Source of the DNA: an uncultured Alphaproteobacteria bacterium
Lineage (GTDB): Bacteria > Pseudomonadota > Alphaproteobacteria > Rhodobacterales > Rhodobacteraceae
Direction: 5' to 3'
Assembly (NCBI GenBank): GCA_902611605.1
Contig: CACMAH010000001.1
Location: forward strand, 1 to 64,000
Length of the DNA stretch: 64,000 bases
The position numbers and the translations under genes were made by a program. Below, one piece after another: positions 1-9,244 of this stretch (its first letter is position 1; every line of letters starts with the position of its first letter). The notes under the pieces were generated by a model, which was not told the DNA's origin, did no database searches, and saw only the letters and a program-made list of their open reading frames with translations.

Positions 1-1137
1 CTTGGATCGGATAAATGGTTATTACATTTAGAAGCTAGAAAACTAAAAAAAAATAATCCCAATATAATTGAATTAACGATAGGTGAACCTGATCAACCCC
101 CTCCTGAAGAACTAATAGAGAAATGCTGTGATTCCATGCGATCTGGTAGAACTAAATATTCTAATGGGAGAGGTGAGGAAATTCTTCTTGATGCTCTTGT
201 ACAAAAATACCAAAAAAGAACTCCTTTAAAAGTAACAAGAAATAATTTTTTATGTTTACCTGGAACTCAAACTGCTTTGTTTGCAACAGTAATGTGCTTG
301 ACTGAAGAAGAAGACGAAATTTTGGTGGGCGATCCATATTACGCTACTTATGAAGGTATAATTAAATCTTCAGGAGCAACAATTATCCCAATCCCTTTAC
401 ATGAAAAATATGACTTTTCATTACAGGAAAAAGATTTTCGTATGAAAATAACTAGTAAAAGTAAAGCTTTACTTCTTAATTATCCTCATAATCCAACAGG
501 TGGTATTTTAAGAAAAAAAGATTTATTCGAATTGGCTGATATTGTTAAAAAACATAATTTATGGATTATATCTGATGAGGTTTATGAAGAACTCATTTTT
601 AAAGAGGATTTTGTTTCTCCTCTGGAAATACCTACTCTAGCTGAAAGAACAATAGTTGTATCTTCAATTTCAAAAAGCCATGCATCACCAGGTTTTCGAT
701 CAGGATGGGTTTTTGCCTCTGAAGAAGTTATTAATAAAATGTTACCATTAGCAGAAACTATGCTTTTTGGAAATCAACCTTTTATAGCCGATATGACGGC
801 TTATGCTATTTCAAACAAAAGTCAAACCGCCTTAAAAATGAGAACAGATTATCAGCGAAGGGCTAAGTTAATTTGTAAAAAACTAGCTAATACAAAAAAT
901 ATTCGTCCTATTATGCCAAAATCAGGTATGTTTATTCTTATAAAACTAGAGCTTAAAGATTTTAATGATGAAAAATTTGCCTGGAAACTTCTTCATTCAG
1001 AAGGTGTTGCTGTGATGCCAGGCTCTTCATTTGGTTTAAATGGAAAAGACTTTATTAGGTTAAGTCTGACAGTACCTGATAAAGAGTTAGAAAGAGCATG
1101 TGAAAGAATAGATGAATTTGTAAAAAAAATAGATTAA
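1..1137 (+). CDS. PLP-dependent aminotransferase, fold type I (5' end cut by window)
   Basis: The frame is open from base 1, so the N-terminus lies outside the window; 378 residues are visible. An internal ATG at 136 would remove the conserved TIGEPDQPP segment and is not the start. Fold-type-I class I/II marks are present: NYPHNPTGG, ISDEVYEEL, and SKSHASPGFRSGW with the probable PLP lysine at visible residue 225 and the substrate-carboxylate arginine in FRSGW. The family moves amino groups between an amino acid and a 2-oxo acid. The AruI-like decarboxylase starts nine bases downstream, so an arginine:pyruvate transaminase (AruH) role is an attractive inference. Sequence alone does not fix the substrate; other aspartate/alanine-type transaminases look alike. 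Confidence 0.85.
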   Translation, partial: LGSDKWLLHLEARKLKKNNPNIIELTIGEPDQPPPEELIEKCCDSMRSGRTKYSNGRGEEILLDALVQKYQKRTPLKVTRNNFLCLPGTQTALFATVMCLTEEEDEILVGDPYYATYEGIIKSSGATIIPIPLHEKYDFSLQEKDFRMKITSKSKALLLNYPHNPTGGILRKKDLFELADIVKKHNLWIISDEVYEELIFKEDFVSPLEIPTLAERTIVVSSISKSHASPGFRSGWVFASEEVINKMLPLAETMLFGNQPFIADMTAYAISNKSQTALKMRTDYQRRAKLICKKLANTKNIRPIMPKSGMFILIKLELKDFNDEKFAWKLLHSEGVAVMPGSSFGLNGKDFIRLSLTVPDKELERACERIDEFVKKID

Positions 1138-1146
1138 TCTTATTTA

Positions 1147-2778
1147 ATGATTGAAAAAGATAAAGAAAATAAGCATTCAACTATTGGGAGTTCTTTATTA
1201 CCTATATTAGAAGAATATGGTGTAGATATTATTTTTGGAATACCTGGAGTTCATACTGTTGAAATTTATCGTGGTCTTCAAAAAACAAGTATAAAACATA
1301 TTACCCCACGGCACGAGCAAGGTGCCGGATTTATGGCTGATGGATATTCTAGAGTAAGTGGCAAGCCTGCTGTATGCTTAGTAATAACTGGTCCAGGACT
1401 TACAAATATATTAACTGCCATGGCCCAAGCTCGAGCAGATTCTATTCCAATGCTTATTATTTCGTCAGTCAATCCTTATGATAATAAAAGAAAACACTCA
1501 GGATTACTTCACGAATTACCTCATCAACAAAAATTGTTAAAAAAAATAGCAATTAGTTCTTTTACAGTAAAAAAGACAAAAGATCTTCTTCCTGCAATTA
1601 AAAAGTCATTTTTAAAAATGCTTGAGGAAAGGCCAGGACCTGTTCACCTAGAAATTCCAACAAATGTATTAAATTACGAATACCTTAAATTGAAAAAAAA
1701 TAATATTTGTATTAGGAAGAAAAAAATCAAATCATCTGAAAAAAAAATAAATGAAGTTTCAAACTATTTAACCAATGCAAAATATCCAGTATTGCTCCTT
1801 GGTGGTGGCGCAAGAGGATGTGATGAATATATCCTTAAGATTGTAGAAAAATTAAGTCCCTATGTAATTACTACAATAAATGCGAGAGGTATTTTAGGGG
1901 ATCATTCAATGTGTATTCCTGCAAGTCCAACCTTAAAAACGGTTAGAAAAGAACTAAAAAAAGCAGATGTAGTGCTGGCGGTTGGTACAGAGTTTGGAGA
2001 GACAGATTATGATATGTATAAGGATGGCAATTTTCCTAAATTAAAAAAATTAATTCGGGTCGATATAAATAAAACTCAACTAACAAAAAATATTCAACCT
2101 CATTTGTCAATAAGGAGTGATGCAATTCATTTCTTTAAAAAATTGTCTGAGATTTTGTTGGTTAAAAAGCATTATAAAAAGTCATCTTTACAAACTCCTC
2201 AAACAGCAAAAATAATTAGAAAACTTTGTTTGAAAGAGATTGAACCCAAATTTAAAGTTCCACTTAATTTAATTTCAACAATATCAAGTAATTTCCCGGA
2301 TGCGATTCTTGTAGGCGATAGTACTCAGCCAACGTATGCCGGTAATCTTTATACTAAAACATCAAAACAAGGCAAATGGTTCAACTCAGCGACGGGTTAC
2401 GGTACTCTTGGCTATGCTCCTCCTGCATCTATTGGTGCTAAATTAGCCAAACCAAATAAACCAGTAATATGTATAGTAGGCGACGGAGGTTTACAATTTT
2501 CTTTAAGTGAACTGATGACTGCCTCAGAAGAAAAGATTGCTGTTATTTTTTTAATTTGGAATAACTTTGGCTATAAAGAAATTAAGGATTTTATGGTTTC
2601 AGAAAATGTGAATCCTATTGGAGTAGATATAAAACCTCCTAATCTCAAAATTCAAGCTGCTGCTTTTAACCTACAATATTATGGTTTGATTAATAGGAAT
2701 AATCTAGTTAAAACTCTAAAAAAAACAATAAGGGAAGAAAAACCTTCAATATTAGAAATTTGTGAAAATGAATATTAG
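1147..2778 (+). CDS. aruI: ThDP-dependent decarboxylase, AruI-like (5-guanidino-2-oxopentanoate decarboxylase)
   Basis: A 543-residue acetolactate-synthase-fold enzyme. The N-terminal pyrimidine domain holds FGIPGVHTVEIYRGL and PRHEQGAGFMADGYSR, with the ThDP-activating glutamate at residue 57. A central domain has LLLGGGARG. The C-terminal diphosphate-binding motif runs from GDGG near residue 445 to the NN near 472. The GIPGVHTVE(I/L)YRGL wording is the one I associate with 2-ketoarginine decarboxylase of the arginine transaminase pathway, which gives 4-guanidinobutyraldehyde. An aminotransferase sits immediately upstream and guanidinobutyrase-type ureohydrolases lie elsewhere in the window, which fits. 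Alternatives are acetolactate synthase (no regulatory-subunit gene adjacent) or another 2-oxoacid decarboxylase. Confidence 0.75.
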   Translation: MIEKDKENKHSTIGSSLLPILEEYGVDIIFGIPGVHTVEIYRGLQKTSIKHITPRHEQGAGFMADGYSRVSGKPAVCLVITGPGLTNILTAMAQARADSIPMLIISSVNPYDNKRKHSGLLHELPHQQKLLKKIAISSFTVKKTKDLLPAIKKSFLKMLEERPGPVHLEIPTNVLNYEYLKLKKNNICIRKKKIKSSEKKINEVSNYLTNAKYPVLLLGGGARGCDEYILKIVEKLSPYVITTINARGILGDHSMCIPASPTLKTVRKELKKADVVLAVGTEFGETDYDMYKDGNFPKLKKLIRVDINKTQLTKNIQPHLSIRSDAIHFFKKLSEILLVKKHYKKSSLQTPQTAKIIRKLCLKEIEPKFKVPLNLISTISSNFPDAILVGDSTQPTYAGNLYTKTSKQGKWFNSATGYGTLGYAPPASIGAKLAKPNKPVICIVGDGGLQFSLSELMTASEEKIAVIFLIWNNFGYKEIKDFMVSENVNPIGVDIKPPNLKIQAAAFNLQYYGLINRNNLVKTLKKTIREEKPSILEICENEY

Positions 2779-2802
2779 TTCCAAAGAATAAGGATCCAAA
2801 TT

Positions 2803-3711
2803 ATGTCTTTAAATATTAACTCTGAAGTATTTATAACTTGTGCTTTAACTGGATCCGGAAGTACACAAGAAAAAAGTAAATTTGTTCCAAGATCACCAAA
2901 AGAAATTGCTGATGATGCTATATTGGCTGCTAAATCAGGTGCTTCTATAGTACATTGTCATGTTAGAGATCCAAACACAGGAGTCCCCTCTAGGAAATTA
3001 GAATATTATAAAGAAGTTACTGATAGAATAAGAAATTCAAATACAGACGTCGTTTTAAATCTTACTGCAGGAATGGGAGGAGATATGGTTTTTGGACCAA
3101 CTTCTAATCCTTTAAAATTAGGAAAAGGTACAGATATGATAAGTGCAGAGGAAAGGGTAGAACACATTGCTTCTTGTTTACCTGAAATATGCACATTAGA
3201 TTGTGGAACCATGAATTTTGCTGAAGCTGACTATGTGATGACAAATACTCCCGGAATGCTTGAAAAAATGGGAAAGCTAATAACTGACTTTGGAGTTACT
3301 CCAGAAATAGAGGCATTTGACACAGGACATCTTTGGTATGCAAAACAATTAGTATCAAATGGAATATTAAAAAACCCTGCTCTTGTTCAACTTTGTATGG
3401 GAATTCCTTGGGGAGCACCAAATGATTTAAATACATTTCTGGCCATGGTTAATAATGTTCCTAAAGATTGGACTTGGTCTGCATTTTCACTTGGGAGAAA
3501 TCAAATGCCTTATGTAGCAGCTGCAGTTTTAGCGGGTGGGAATGTAAGAGTTGGTTTAGAAGATAATTTAATGATTTCGAAAGGAAAGCTTGCAACGAAT
3601 AAAACATTGGTAGAAAAAGCAGTAGAAATAATTGAAAATTTAGGCGCTAAAATTCTAACACCTAATGAAGTAAGAAATAAACTTAATCTTACAAAAAGAG
3701 CCCCAAATTGA
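2803..3711 (+). CDS. beta-keto acid cleavage enzyme (BKACE/DUF849), probably 3-dehydrocarnitine-cleaving
   Basis: 302 residues, the normal BKACE length. The zinc-binding pair His51/His53 is in IVHCHVRDPNTG, and Glu253 in VGLEDN is the third expected ligand. The family condenses a beta-keto acid with acetyl-CoA and splits it to acetoacetate plus a new CoA ester. The next gene, a carnitine dehydrogenase, overlaps its stop codon, so the likely substrate is 3-dehydrocarnitine, giving betainyl-CoA and acetoacetate (the CdhC role of Pseudomonas). An AAGGA ribosome site precedes the ATG. The family assignment is firm; the substrate is inferred from context. Confidence 0.85.
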   Translation: MSLNINSEVFITCALTGSGSTQEKSKFVPRSPKEIADDAILAAKSGASIVHCHVRDPNTGVPSRKLEYYKEVTDRIRNSNTDVVLNLTAGMGGDMVFGPTSNPLKLGKGTDMISAEERVEHIASCLPEICTLDCGTMNFAEADYVMTNTPGMLEKMGKLITDFGVTPEIEAFDTGHLWYAKQLVSNGILKNPALVQLCMGIPWGAPNDLNTFLAMVNNVPKDWTWSAFSLGRNQMPYVAAAVLAGGNVRVGLEDNLMISKGKLATNKTLVEKAVEIIENLGAKILTPNEVRNKLNLTKRAPN

Positions 3712-4691
3712 GTAATAAAATTCACAATGTTGCGTGTATTGGATGTGGAACTATTGGTGCAGGATGGGTTACAAGGTTTTTAGTTAATCAGATAAAAGTA
3801 AAAATATATGACCCTACACCTTATGCTGAAACTAGATTAGAAATTGTAATAAAAAATACTAAAAGGGCTTATAAAAATCTTTTTCCTAATGAAACAATTA
3901 ACTTTAATAATTTCGAATATTTTAATGAAATTTCTCCTGCGATAGAAAATGCTGACTTAATCATAGAAAGTGTTCCTGAAAGACTAGATATAAAACAAAA
4001 AATCTTTAAAAATATTGAAGAGGTTTGTTCAAACCAAACAATTATAGCTTCATCAACTTCTGGTATAAAACCAACAGATTTACAAAATGAAATGAAAAAT
4101 CCTGAAAGATTGATGGTAACACATCCTTTTAATCCCGTTTACCTTATACCTTTAGTAGAAGTAGTTGGAGGAAATAAAACAGAATATAAATTTATAAAAA
4201 AAATTATTGATTTTTTTAATTCAATTAATATGCAACCTATTCATTTAAAAAAGGAAATTGAAGCTTTTGTAGCTGACAGGCTTCTAGAGGCCATTTGGAG
4301 AGAGTCTCTATGGCTCATTAAGGATGGAATTTGTACAACTAGTGAACTTGATGATATTGTTCGCTATGGATTTGGTCTTAGGTATGCACAAATGGGGGTT
4401 TTTCAAACTTACAGGACAGCAGCAGGTGAAGGAGGAATGAGGAAATTTCTAGAGCATTTTGGTCCTTGTTTAACATGGCCATGGACTAAACTAATGGATG
4501 TACCTGAATTTAATGATGAGCTTATAGATCTAATTACTTATCAGTCTGATAAACAAGCTAATGGATTAAGTGTTACTGAACTTGAACAAATTCGTGATAA
4601 AAATTTAGTTGAAATTCAAAAAGCATTAGAAAAAAATAATTATGGTGCAGGAAGATTAATAAAAAAAGCTAGGGTTAAAAAAAGTCCTTAG
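3708..4691 (+). CDS. lcdH: L-carnitine 3-dehydrogenase (3-hydroxyacyl-CoA dehydrogenase fold)
   Basis: 327 residues. A Rossmann motif GCGTIGAGW lies near the N-terminus and THPFNPVYLIPLVEVV carries the catalytic histidine/glutamate region of the hydroxyacyl-CoA dehydrogenase fold. The C-terminal half has the features I know from carnitine dehydrogenases: FGLRYAQMGVFQTYR, FGPCLTWPWTKLMDVPE and an ITYQSDKQA segment. It oxidises L-carnitine to 3-dehydrocarnitine with NAD+. The start is a TTG whose last two bases begin the TGA stop of the upstream BKACE gene (TTGA overlap), suggesting translational coupling. 3-hydroxybutyryl-CoA dehydrogenase is the main alternative, but the C-terminal motifs and the BKACE partner favour carnitine. 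Confidence 0.85.
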   Translation: MSNKIHNVACIGCGTIGAGWVTRFLVNQIKVKIYDPTPYAETRLEIVIKNTKRAYKNLFPNETINFNNFEYFNEISPAIENADLIIESVPERLDIKQKIFKNIEEVCSNQTIIASSTSGIKPTDLQNEMKNPERLMVTHPFNPVYLIPLVEVVGGNKTEYKFIKKIIDFFNSINMQPIHLKKEIEAFVADRLLEAIWRESLWLIKDGICTTSELDDIVRYGFGLRYAQMGVFQTYRTAAGEGGMRKFLEHFGPCLTWPWTKLMDVPEFNDELIDLITYQSDKQANGLSVTELEQIRDKNLVEIQKALEKNNYGAGRLIKKARVKKSP

Positions 4692-4709
4692 TTTAATTGG
4701 AGATAATAA

Positions 4710-5876
4710 ATGGAATTTAGTTTGAGTGAAGAACAAAAACTCATTATCGATACAACAAAAAAATTTGTGGAATCTGAACTATTCCCGCACGAAGAATTAG
4801 TTGAAAAAACCGGAAATTTGCCAATGGATCTTATAAAAGAAATCCAAGCAAAAGCAATCAAAACTGGTATATATGCCGCTAACATACCTGAAGAATTCGG
4901 TGGAGGTGGATTAGATACTTTAACCTGGCTTCTATATGAAAAAGAATTAGGAAAAGCAAATTATGCTTTACATTGGACATGTGTTGCAAGACCTTCAAAT
5001 ATTTTATGCGCTGGGACAAAAGATCAAAAAGAAAAATATTTAAAACCCTGTATAGAAGGTAAAAAATGGGATTGTTTAGCAATGACAGAACCTAATGCGG
5101 GTTCTGATCTAAGAGGTATGACAGCCTCTGCTAGAGAAACGACTTCAGGAGATTGGGTATTGAATGGGACAAAACATTTTATAAGTCATGCAGATATTGC
5201 TGATTTTACTATTGCTTTTATGGCTTCAGGAATTGAAGAAACTAATAAAGGTCCAAAAAAGTTAATAACTGCTTTTTTTGTAGATAAAGGCACACCAGGT
5301 TTTAATGTAAGGGAAGGATATGATAATGTATCACATAGAGGTTATACGAATTCCATATTAGAATTTTCTGATGTTAAAGTGCCAAAGGAGTCAATACTTG
5401 GTGAAGTACATAAAGGATTTGAAGTAGCAAACAAATGGTTAGGAGCAACTAGACTTCAAGTTGGAGCAACCTGTTTAGGAAGAGCCGAAAGAGCTTTTAA
5501 TCATGCCATAGAATGGGCGGCAACAAGGCAGCAATTTGGACAACCAATTGGAAAGTTTCAAGGAACATCATTTAAACTATCAGATATGGCAATGGAACTG
5601 AAGGCTGCTCAATTACTTATTTTAGAAGCAGGTTGGAAGTATGATCAAGGAATAGCAACAGATTTAGACATGGCAATGGCAAAACTTAAAGCATCAGAAA
5701 TGTTGGCTATGGTTTCTGATGAAGCAATACAAATTCATGGTGGTATGGGTTTGATGACTGAACTTCCGTTAGAAAGAATATGGAGAGATGCAAGACTTGA
5801 AAGGATTTGGGAAGGAACATCAGAAATTCAAAGACATATTATTTCTAGGTCACTACTTAGGCCATATGAAAATTGA
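4710..5876 (+). CDS. acyl-CoA dehydrogenase, probably gamma-butyrobetainyl-CoA dehydrogenase
   Basis: 388 residues of standard acyl-CoA dehydrogenase architecture: an alpha domain, the FAD/substrate region (AMTEPNAGSDLRGM, NGTKHFISHA), then the C-terminal helices with ATRQQFGQPIG, QIHGGMGLM and IWEGTSEIQR. The glutamate of WEGTSE sits where medium-chain acyl-CoA dehydrogenase has its catalytic base. A GGAG ribosome site lies nine bases before the ATG. The gene is embedded between carnitine dehydrogenase and an acyl-CoA synthetase/CaiD pair, so it would oxidise gamma-butyrobetainyl-CoA to crotonobetainyl-CoA. That substrate is inferred; the enzyme class is certain. Confidence 0.88.
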   Translation: MEFSLSEEQKLIIDTTKKFVESELFPHEELVEKTGNLPMDLIKEIQAKAIKTGIYAANIPEEFGGGGLDTLTWLLYEKELGKANYALHWTCVARPSNILCAGTKDQKEKYLKPCIEGKKWDCLAMTEPNAGSDLRGMTASARETTSGDWVLNGTKHFISHADIADFTIAFMASGIEETNKGPKKLITAFFVDKGTPGFNVREGYDNVSHRGYTNSILEFSDVKVPKESILGEVHKGFEVANKWLGATRLQVGATCLGRAERAFNHAIEWAATRQQFGQPIGKFQGTSFKLSDMAMELKAAQLLILEAGWKYDQGIATDLDMAMAKLKASEMLAMVSDEAIQIHGGMGLMTELPLERIWRDARLERIWEGTSEIQRHIISRSLLRPYEN

Positions 5877-7945
5877 TGTCTTCTTATAACCTGAAAAGAT
5901 TATTACAACCAAAATCTATTGCACTATTTGGTGGATTATGGGTTGAAAATGTTGCAACTCAAATAAAAAATTCTAGTTTCAATGGAGACGTTTGGCCAAT
6001 TAATCCCAGAAGAAAATTTATTGCTGGGTTTAAATGTTTTAAAGATATTTCGGAATTACCAGGTGTACCTGATGCAGCATTTATTGGTGTAAATAGAAAT
6101 AAAACTTTAGAAATTTTAGAAAAACTAGATAGCATTGGTTGTGGTGGTGCAACTTGTTTTGCTGCAGGTTTCTCTGAAGTAGATAATTATGGAAAAGAGT
6201 TACAAAAAAAACTTTCACAAGCGTCAAAAGATATGCCTTTCTTAGGTCCTAATTGCTATGGTTTTTTGAATTATTTAGATCATGTTTATATGTGGCCAGA
6301 TCAACATGGTGGAAAGGAGTTAAAAAAAGGAGTAGCCATAATCGCTCAATCATCTAACATAGCAATAAATCTCACAATGAATACTAGAAGTACTCCGATT
6401 GCTTATATTTTAACAACTGGAAATCAAGAAAAAATTGATGTTTCAGATCTTGGACTAGCAATGATAAGTGATAAAAGGGTAAGTGCAATAGGAATATATG
6501 TTGAAGGTTTTAAAGATATAGAGAAATTTGAAAAAATGGCTTTTGTTGCGTTGCAACATAATATACCAATTGTTGTTCTAAAATCTGGTAAAACAGCTTT
6601 AAGTAAAAAACAAAGTTTTTCCCATACAGCTTCAATAACAGGTGACTCTGACATTTCGTCTGCTTTCTTAAAAAGATTAGGTATTATAGAGGTTGATGAT
6701 TTAGAGTTATTTTTAGAAAGTCTAAAAGTTTTAAATTTTAATGGAAGACTACAGAAAAATTCCATAGTTTCTGTAAGCTGTTCTGGTGGAGAGGCAAGTT
6801 TAGTATCAGACCTAAGCGAAAATATGTCATTAAAATTTCCAAAATTTTCAAAAGAAAAATCAGGTAAAATTCGTAACACTTTAGGTGAACTTGTTACAAT
6901 TAGTAACCCACTTGATTACCATACTTTTATCTGGGGTGATCAAAAAAAAATGAATGAATTATTTATCACTATTTGCGAGAATACAAAAGATTTAGTTTTA
7001 TTTGTTTTTGATGTTCCTAGGAGTGACAAATGTGATCCTAGTAGTTTTAACTGTGGGATAAAAGCCATAATCAATGCCAAGAAAAAAACTAATGCTAGAA
7101 TAGCTGTAATTGCCTCTATAGCAGAGAGTATGACTGAAGAGTTGGCTGAAATTTTTATCAAAAACAAAATTCTACCATTAGGTGGACTTAAAACTGGACT
7201 TAAAGCTTTAGAAATCTCAAATAAAAGTTTTTTATCTTCAATGCAAGTAGAGGGGACAAAAGTATTACTCAAAAAAAGAACTTCCCAATATGATAAGAAA
7301 TTTCTACTTGAAATAGATTCAAAAATTATTCTTAAAAAATTTGGAGTACCAATCCCTAAATCGCTTATAACAAATAAATCAAATTTAAAAAAAAATAATT
7401 ATTCCATAAATAAACTTAAATTTCCAATTGTTTTAAAAGGTACAGGAAGCAACCATAAAACAGAAAATGGATTAGTTTTTCTAAATATAAAATCCAAAGA
7501 GGAATTGATTAGCATTCAAAAAAAAATGAATAAGATTAAAGGAGATATCTTAATTGAAGAAATGATAGGCCCAATTAGTTTGGAACTGTTAATTGGTATC
7601 ACAAAAGATGAAACTGGTTTATTTGCTTTAACTATCGCACAAGGGGGGATTTACAGTGAATTATTCTCCAAAGCAGTTAATTCCAAAGAATTAATTATTT
7701 TACCAGCAAGTAAAAATTCTATTCAAAAAGCTCTAAAATCTTTGGCTATCTATCCAATTTTTCAAGGATACAGAGGTCTTCCAAAAGCTAATTTGAAAAA
7801 AACTATTGAAGTAATTATGAAAATATCATCTCTTATTGAAGAAAATGACAAAAATTTTGAAGAAATCGAAATCAACCCCCTCATTATTACACCAAAAAAT
7901 GCATATGCAGCAGATGCCTTAATTTCAATACAAAGTAACTCTTGA
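5876..7945 (+). CDS. ADP-forming acyl-CoA synthetase (acetate-CoA ligase family)
   Basis: 689 residues from the ATG at 5876, which shares its A with the upstream TGA; a TTG one codon earlier is possible. Order: CoA-binding Rossmann domain (SIALFGG, GPNCYGFLN), two succinyl-CoA-ligase-like flavodoxin domains with the SHTASITGDSD loop near residue 250 that carries the family's active-site histidine, then an ATP-grasp half (KFPIVLKGTGS, ILIEEMIG, EIEINPLII). It activates a carboxylic acid with CoA, releasing ADP and phosphate. By context the substrate would be gamma-butyrobetaine or carnitine. Known carnitine systems more often use CaiB-type transferases or AMP-forming CaiC, so this choice is noteworthy. 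Confidence 0.85.
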   Translation: MSSYNLKRLLQPKSIALFGGLWVENVATQIKNSSFNGDVWPINPRRKFIAGFKCFKDISELPGVPDAAFIGVNRNKTLEILEKLDSIGCGGATCFAAGFSEVDNYGKELQKKLSQASKDMPFLGPNCYGFLNYLDHVYMWPDQHGGKELKKGVAIIAQSSNIAINLTMNTRSTPIAYILTTGNQEKIDVSDLGLAMISDKRVSAIGIYVEGFKDIEKFEKMAFVALQHNIPIVVLKSGKTALSKKQSFSHTASITGDSDISSAFLKRLGIIEVDDLELFLESLKVLNFNGRLQKNSIVSVSCSGGEASLVSDLSENMSLKFPKFSKEKSGKIRNTLGELVTISNPLDYHTFIWGDQKKMNELFITICENTKDLVLFVFDVPRSDKCDPSSFNCGIKAIINAKKKTNARIAVIASIAESMTEELAEIFIKNKILPLGGLKTGLKALEISNKSFLSSMQVEGTKVLLKKRTSQYDKKFLLEIDSKIILKKFGVPIPKSLITNKSNLKKNNYSINKLKFPIVLKGTGSNHKTENGLVFLNIKSKEELISIQKKMNKIKGDILIEEMIGPISLELLIGITKDETGLFALTIAQGGIYSELFSKAVNSKELIILPASKNSIQKALKSLAIYPIFQGYRGLPKANLKKTIEVIMKISSLIEENDKNFEEIEINPLIITPKNAYAADALISIQSNS

Positions 7946-7952
7946 GGTTCAT

Positions 7953-8768
7953 ATGAAAAAAAATAAAGTTTCACATCTTAACCTAGAAGAAGGACCTATT
8001 AAAACAAAAACTATAGGTAAAATTTTAAAAATTATCATTGATAGACCAAAAGCAAACGCTATTGATCTTAAGACTAGTAGGTTAATGGGAGAGATCTTTA
8101 AATCATTTAGAGATGATAACAAATTAAGAGTAGCAATATTGACTGCAGCTGGAGAAAAGTTTTTTTGTCCGGGATGGGATTTAAAAGCTGCTTCTGAGGG
8201 TGATGCTGTTGATGGTGACTATGGTGTTGGAGGATTTGGAGGCCTTCAGGAACTCCCAAATATGAATAAACCGGTCATTGCAGCAGTTAATGGTATTTGT
8301 TGTGGTGGTGGATTAGAAATAGCTTTGTCTTGTGATATTATATTAGCAGCTGAGACTGCAACATTTGCTCTCCCTGAAATTAATTCAGGTACCGTAGCTG
8401 ATGCTGCATCTATAAAACTACCAAAGCGTATTCCTTATCATATAGCCATGGAAATGCTAATGACTGGCCGTTGGATTAATGCAGAAGAAGCGGCAAAGTG
8501 GGGACTAATTAATCATATAATTAATCAAAAAAATTTAATGCAATATGCCCTAAAAATGGCTAGAAATATTGCAGCTGGACCGCCTCTAGTTATGTCAGCC
8601 ATCAAAGAGGTTGTAAGGGAAGCCGAAGCAGCCAAATTTCAAGATACATTAAATAAAATTACTAAAAGACAACTTTCAACTGTTGATAATTTGTATGGAT
8701 CTGAAGACATATTAGAGGGACAAAGGGCATTTGTAGAAAAAAGGAAACCTAATTGGAAAGGAAAATAG
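7953..8768 (+). CDS. caiD: carnitinyl-CoA dehydratase / crotonobetainyl-CoA hydratase
   Basis: 271 residues, crotonase superfamily. The match to what I recall of E. coli CaiD is close along the whole length: RPKANAID near the start, GEKFF..GWDLKAA, NKPVIAAVNG, GGGLE with Glu122, LPE with Glu142, MTGRWINAEEA..WGLIN and the C-terminal EDILEGQ.AFVEKR.P.WKG. The two glutamates keep the 20-residue spacing of the CaiD catalytic pair. It would hydrate crotonobetainyl-CoA to L-carnitinyl-CoA. A GAGG ribosome site precedes the ATG, seven bases after the synthetase stop. Another enoyl-CoA hydratase is the alternative but less likely given the signature and operon. Confidence 0.87.
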   Translation: MKKNKVSHLNLEEGPIKTKTIGKILKIIIDRPKANAIDLKTSRLMGEIFKSFRDDNKLRVAILTAAGEKFFCPGWDLKAASEGDAVDGDYGVGGFGGLQELPNMNKPVIAAVNGICCGGGLEIALSCDIILAAETATFALPEINSGTVADAASIKLPKRIPYHIAMEMLMTGRWINAEEAAKWGLINHIINQKNLMQYALKMARNIAAGPPLVMSAIKEVVREAEAAKFQDTLNKITKRQLSTVDNLYGSEDILEGQRAFVEKRKPNWKGK

Positions 8769-9229
8769 CTAAAAAAAAATTTAAAATTTTAATGGTTTGT
8801 CTAGGTAATATCTGTCGCTCTCCAATGGCACAGGGAGCAATGGAGTTTATGGCCAAGAAAAATTCTTTATCATTAATTGTGGACAGTGCTGGAACTCAAA
8901 ACTGGCATTTTAATAAATCACCTGACCAGAGAGCCCAGAATGTTGCAACTAGCAAAGGTTGGAAAATTAGTTATCAAAAAGCTCGGCAAATTTTATCCGG
9001 TGATTTTAACAATTTTGATTTAATAATAGGAATGGATAAAAGTAATATAGCAGATATTGAAAAAATAAGACCTAAAAATTCAAAAACACCAGTTATGCTC
9101 TTATTAGATTTTTCCAACATCAAGAATAAAAATTTACCAGATCCTTATTATACCAATGATTTTGAAGGTGTCGCAAAAATGATAGAAATTGCATGTGATA
9201 ACTTGTTAGTACAATATTTTAATTCATAA
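8753..9229 (+). CDS. low-molecular-weight protein-tyrosine phosphatase family
   Basis: 158 residues. The P-loop CLGNICRSPMAQG gives the catalytic Cys16 and Arg22, and a DP pair in LPDPYYTNDFEGV near residue 130 is the general-acid loop. The start is a TTG inside the end of caiD (16-base overlap). The ATG at 8792 would remove the first beta-strand (KFKIL) and is less likely. The family dephosphorylates tyrosine-phosphorylated proteins or, in some members, arsenate or small phosphoesters. No exopolysaccharide kinase gene adjoins, so the target is unknown. It appears to be carried along at the end of the betaine operon. Confidence 0.85.
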   Translation: MERKIAKKKFKILMVCLGNICRSPMAQGAMEFMAKKNSLSLIVDSAGTQNWHFNKSPDQRAQNVATSKGWKISYQKARQILSGDFNNFDLIIGMDKSNIADIEKIRPKNSKTPVMLLLDFSNIKNKNLPDPYYTNDFEGVAKMIEIACDNLLVQYFNS

Positions 9230-9244
9230 CTAAAAAGGTATAAA

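Noticed and set aside
6424-6879. 151-codon open frame on the minus strand inside the acyl-CoA synthetase gene
   Set aside because: Antisense shadow of a clearly conserved gene; no family motif or ribosome site.
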